Assembly: GCA_937982505.1 (NCBI GenBank)
Contig: CALJLV010000222.1
Span: 1-7,862 of the forward strand
DNA length: 7,862 nucleotides
Direction: 5' to 3'
Origin: an uncultured Desulfobacteraceae bacterium
GTDB lineage: Bacteria; Desulfobacterota; Desulfobacteria; Desulfobacterales; UBA2174
This document shows positions 7,131-7,862 of this stretch, piece after piece. The position numbers were made by a program, and so were the translations under genes. How positions within the stretch are numbered: position 1 is the first letter of the stretch; every line of letters starts with the position of its first letter. The notes beneath the pieces were generated by a model. That model did not search any database, had not been told where the DNA came from, and saw only the letters and a list, made by a program, of their open reading frames with translations.

Positions 7131-7778
7131 TCAGCCCCTGCCCGCCTTGGTCATGGCTTCGTGAAAGGCCCGGTAGAAATGCCGGTGGTCGGAAAACCCG
7201 CGCTTGAGGATCTTGGCCAGCTGATCCAGGTCGCCCAGGTGGATCACCAGATTGACGCTCTTGTGAAAGGCCGCCATGTTGTCCATGGTGCGGAAGCGGT
7301 CGCTGAGCAACACCACGAAGATGTTTCGCCGGATGTTCATGCCCAGCCGCTCGAGGTAGCGCAGGACGCTGTTGCGGTCCGGATCCGGAGCGTCGAAGCG
7401 CTCGTTGATCACCACCAGGTCGAAGTTGTGGAAACGCATCTGCTTGAGCACGTCCCGGGCCGAGGCCGCCGCGGTGATGTAGAAGCCCATCTCTTTCAGG
7501 GCGGCCTGAATCCTGGGCCGGTACTCGGGATCGTTCTCACAGATGATGGCCGTCTGGGCGCCTTCTTCGATGAAATCGAAAGGCCGCTCGGCGTCATCGT
7601 AGCCGGCGCCCGAGACCTCGTCCAAAAGGGCGCCGGCCGCCGCCGGGTCCCCGGTGCGCGGATCGACGGTGAATTTCTGCCGGCACTTGGGGCAGGTCAG
7701 GGCGAAGGCCCTGTCCCGGGGCACCTTTTCATCGGAAAGCCGAAAGCGGGTCTGGCAGTGCCGGCAGCTCACCTCCAT
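7131..7778 (-). CDS. Zinc-ribbon protein with degenerate receiver-like domain
   Basis: 215 residues in two parts. Residues 1-38 form a zinc ribbon of the MJ0042 type: CRHC (5-8), TRFRLSDEKVP, then CPKC (29-32) and QKF. A low-complexity linker (~39-72) leads to a domain (~75-195) with the alternating strand-helix pattern of a response-regulator receiver. Strands are TAIIC(E)ND, FYITAAAS, FDLVVINE, IFVVLLSD and VNLVIH. The acidic pocket is partly there (E81, D83), but the residue expected as phosphoacceptor after FDLVVI is N125, and the usual conserved Lys near the last strand is absent. Phosphorylation in the normal way is therefore unlikely. The start ATG has AGGAGG at 7790-7785 (6-nt spacer). 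It lies 22 nt after the preceding gene. The zinc ribbon plus pseudo-receiver suggests a protein-protein or regulatory role (inference). Confidence 0.85.
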   Translation of the reverse strand: MEVSCRHCQTRFRLSDEKVPRDRAFALTCPKCRQKFTVDPRTGDPAAAGALLDEVSGAGYDDAERPFDFIEEGAQTAIICENDPEYRPRIQAALKEMGFYITAAASARDVLKQMRFHNFDLVVINERFDAPDPDRNSVLRYLERLGMNIRRNIFVVLLSDRFRTMDNMAAFHKSVNLVIHLGDLDQLAKILKRGFSDHRHFYRAFHEAMTKAGRG

Positions 7779-7800
7779 CGGATCCCTCCTCGGTCGGCCC

Positions 7801-7862
7801 TCAGAAAGGGGCCCGATCTTTCTTGCCGTAGCTGAAGTCCACCGCCAGGCCTTCGATGTCGG
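7801..7862 (-). CDS. Unidentified protein, last 19 codons (window edge)
   Basis: The frame open at the window edge ends DIEGLAVDFSYGKKDRAPF and a TGA at 7803-7801. It is on the same strand and 22 nt upstream of the zinc-ribbon gene, with that gene's AGGAGG lying in the gap, so it is very likely the preceding gene of the same operon. The stretch is too short to identify. Confidence 0.55.
   Translation of the reverse strand, partial: DIEGLAVDFSYGKKDRAPF

Noticed and set aside
7086..7835. A 249-codon plus-strand frame opposite the zinc-ribbon gene.
   Set aside because: It is antisense to a gene with clear CxxC motifs and a good ribosome site. The plus translation is His/Val/Gly-rich, without domains.

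Overview
The window is GC-rich bacterial DNA with tightly packed genes. The essential-gene order (tilS-ftsH-folP-coaX) and the style of the proteins suggest a Gram-negative, deltaproteobacterial (Desulfobacterota-like) host. That assignment is inference from gene order and general resemblance; no taxonomic marker gene is present. The first 45 bases are not biological: they are Illumina sequencing-adapter sequence, so the left edge of the window is an assembly end carrying untrimmed adapter.

Left part (46-4391, + strand): a housekeeping run. It holds the 3' part of tilS (tRNA-Ile lysidine synthase), complete ftsH (membrane AAA+ zinc protease) overlapping tilS by 4 nt, folP (dihydropteroate synthase) 10 nt later, and coaX (type III pantothenate kinase) after a 58-nt gap. 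The order tilS-ftsH-folP is a familiar bacterial arrangement. The four genes probably share transcripts, although no promoter is visible because the upstream end is lost.

Middle part (4392-5988): a small accessory patch of toxin-antitoxin and transposon material, partly decayed. From left to right it contains the N-terminal remnant of a Phd/YefM-type antitoxin (+ strand, in-frame TAG); the 5' end of an ISL3-family insertion sequence (- strand, in-frame TGA, one recognisable terminal end, about three quarters of the transposase missing) fused directly to the antitoxin remnant; an apparently intact vapBC-type pair (ribbon-helix-helix antitoxin plus PIN-domain RNase toxin, + strand) with a strong sigma70-like promoter just outside the IS end; and a frameshifted C-terminal scrap of a second PIN-domain toxin on the - strand.

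Right part (5989-7862, - strand): a compact operon converging on the patch. In transcription order it holds the last 19 codons of an unidentified gene, a zinc-ribbon protein with a receiver-like domain that lacks the phosphoacceptor aspartate, a 50-residue uncharacterised protein, and an MBL-fold metallohydrolase whose GTG start overlaps the stop of the 50-residue gene. The shared strand and short gaps suggest a joint role, but the sequence does not say what it is.

No clearly new defence or mobile system is present. The observations most worth following are the adapter contamination, the layered TA/IS remnants, the coupled 50-residue/MBL gene pair, and the degenerate zinc-ribbon receiver protein.
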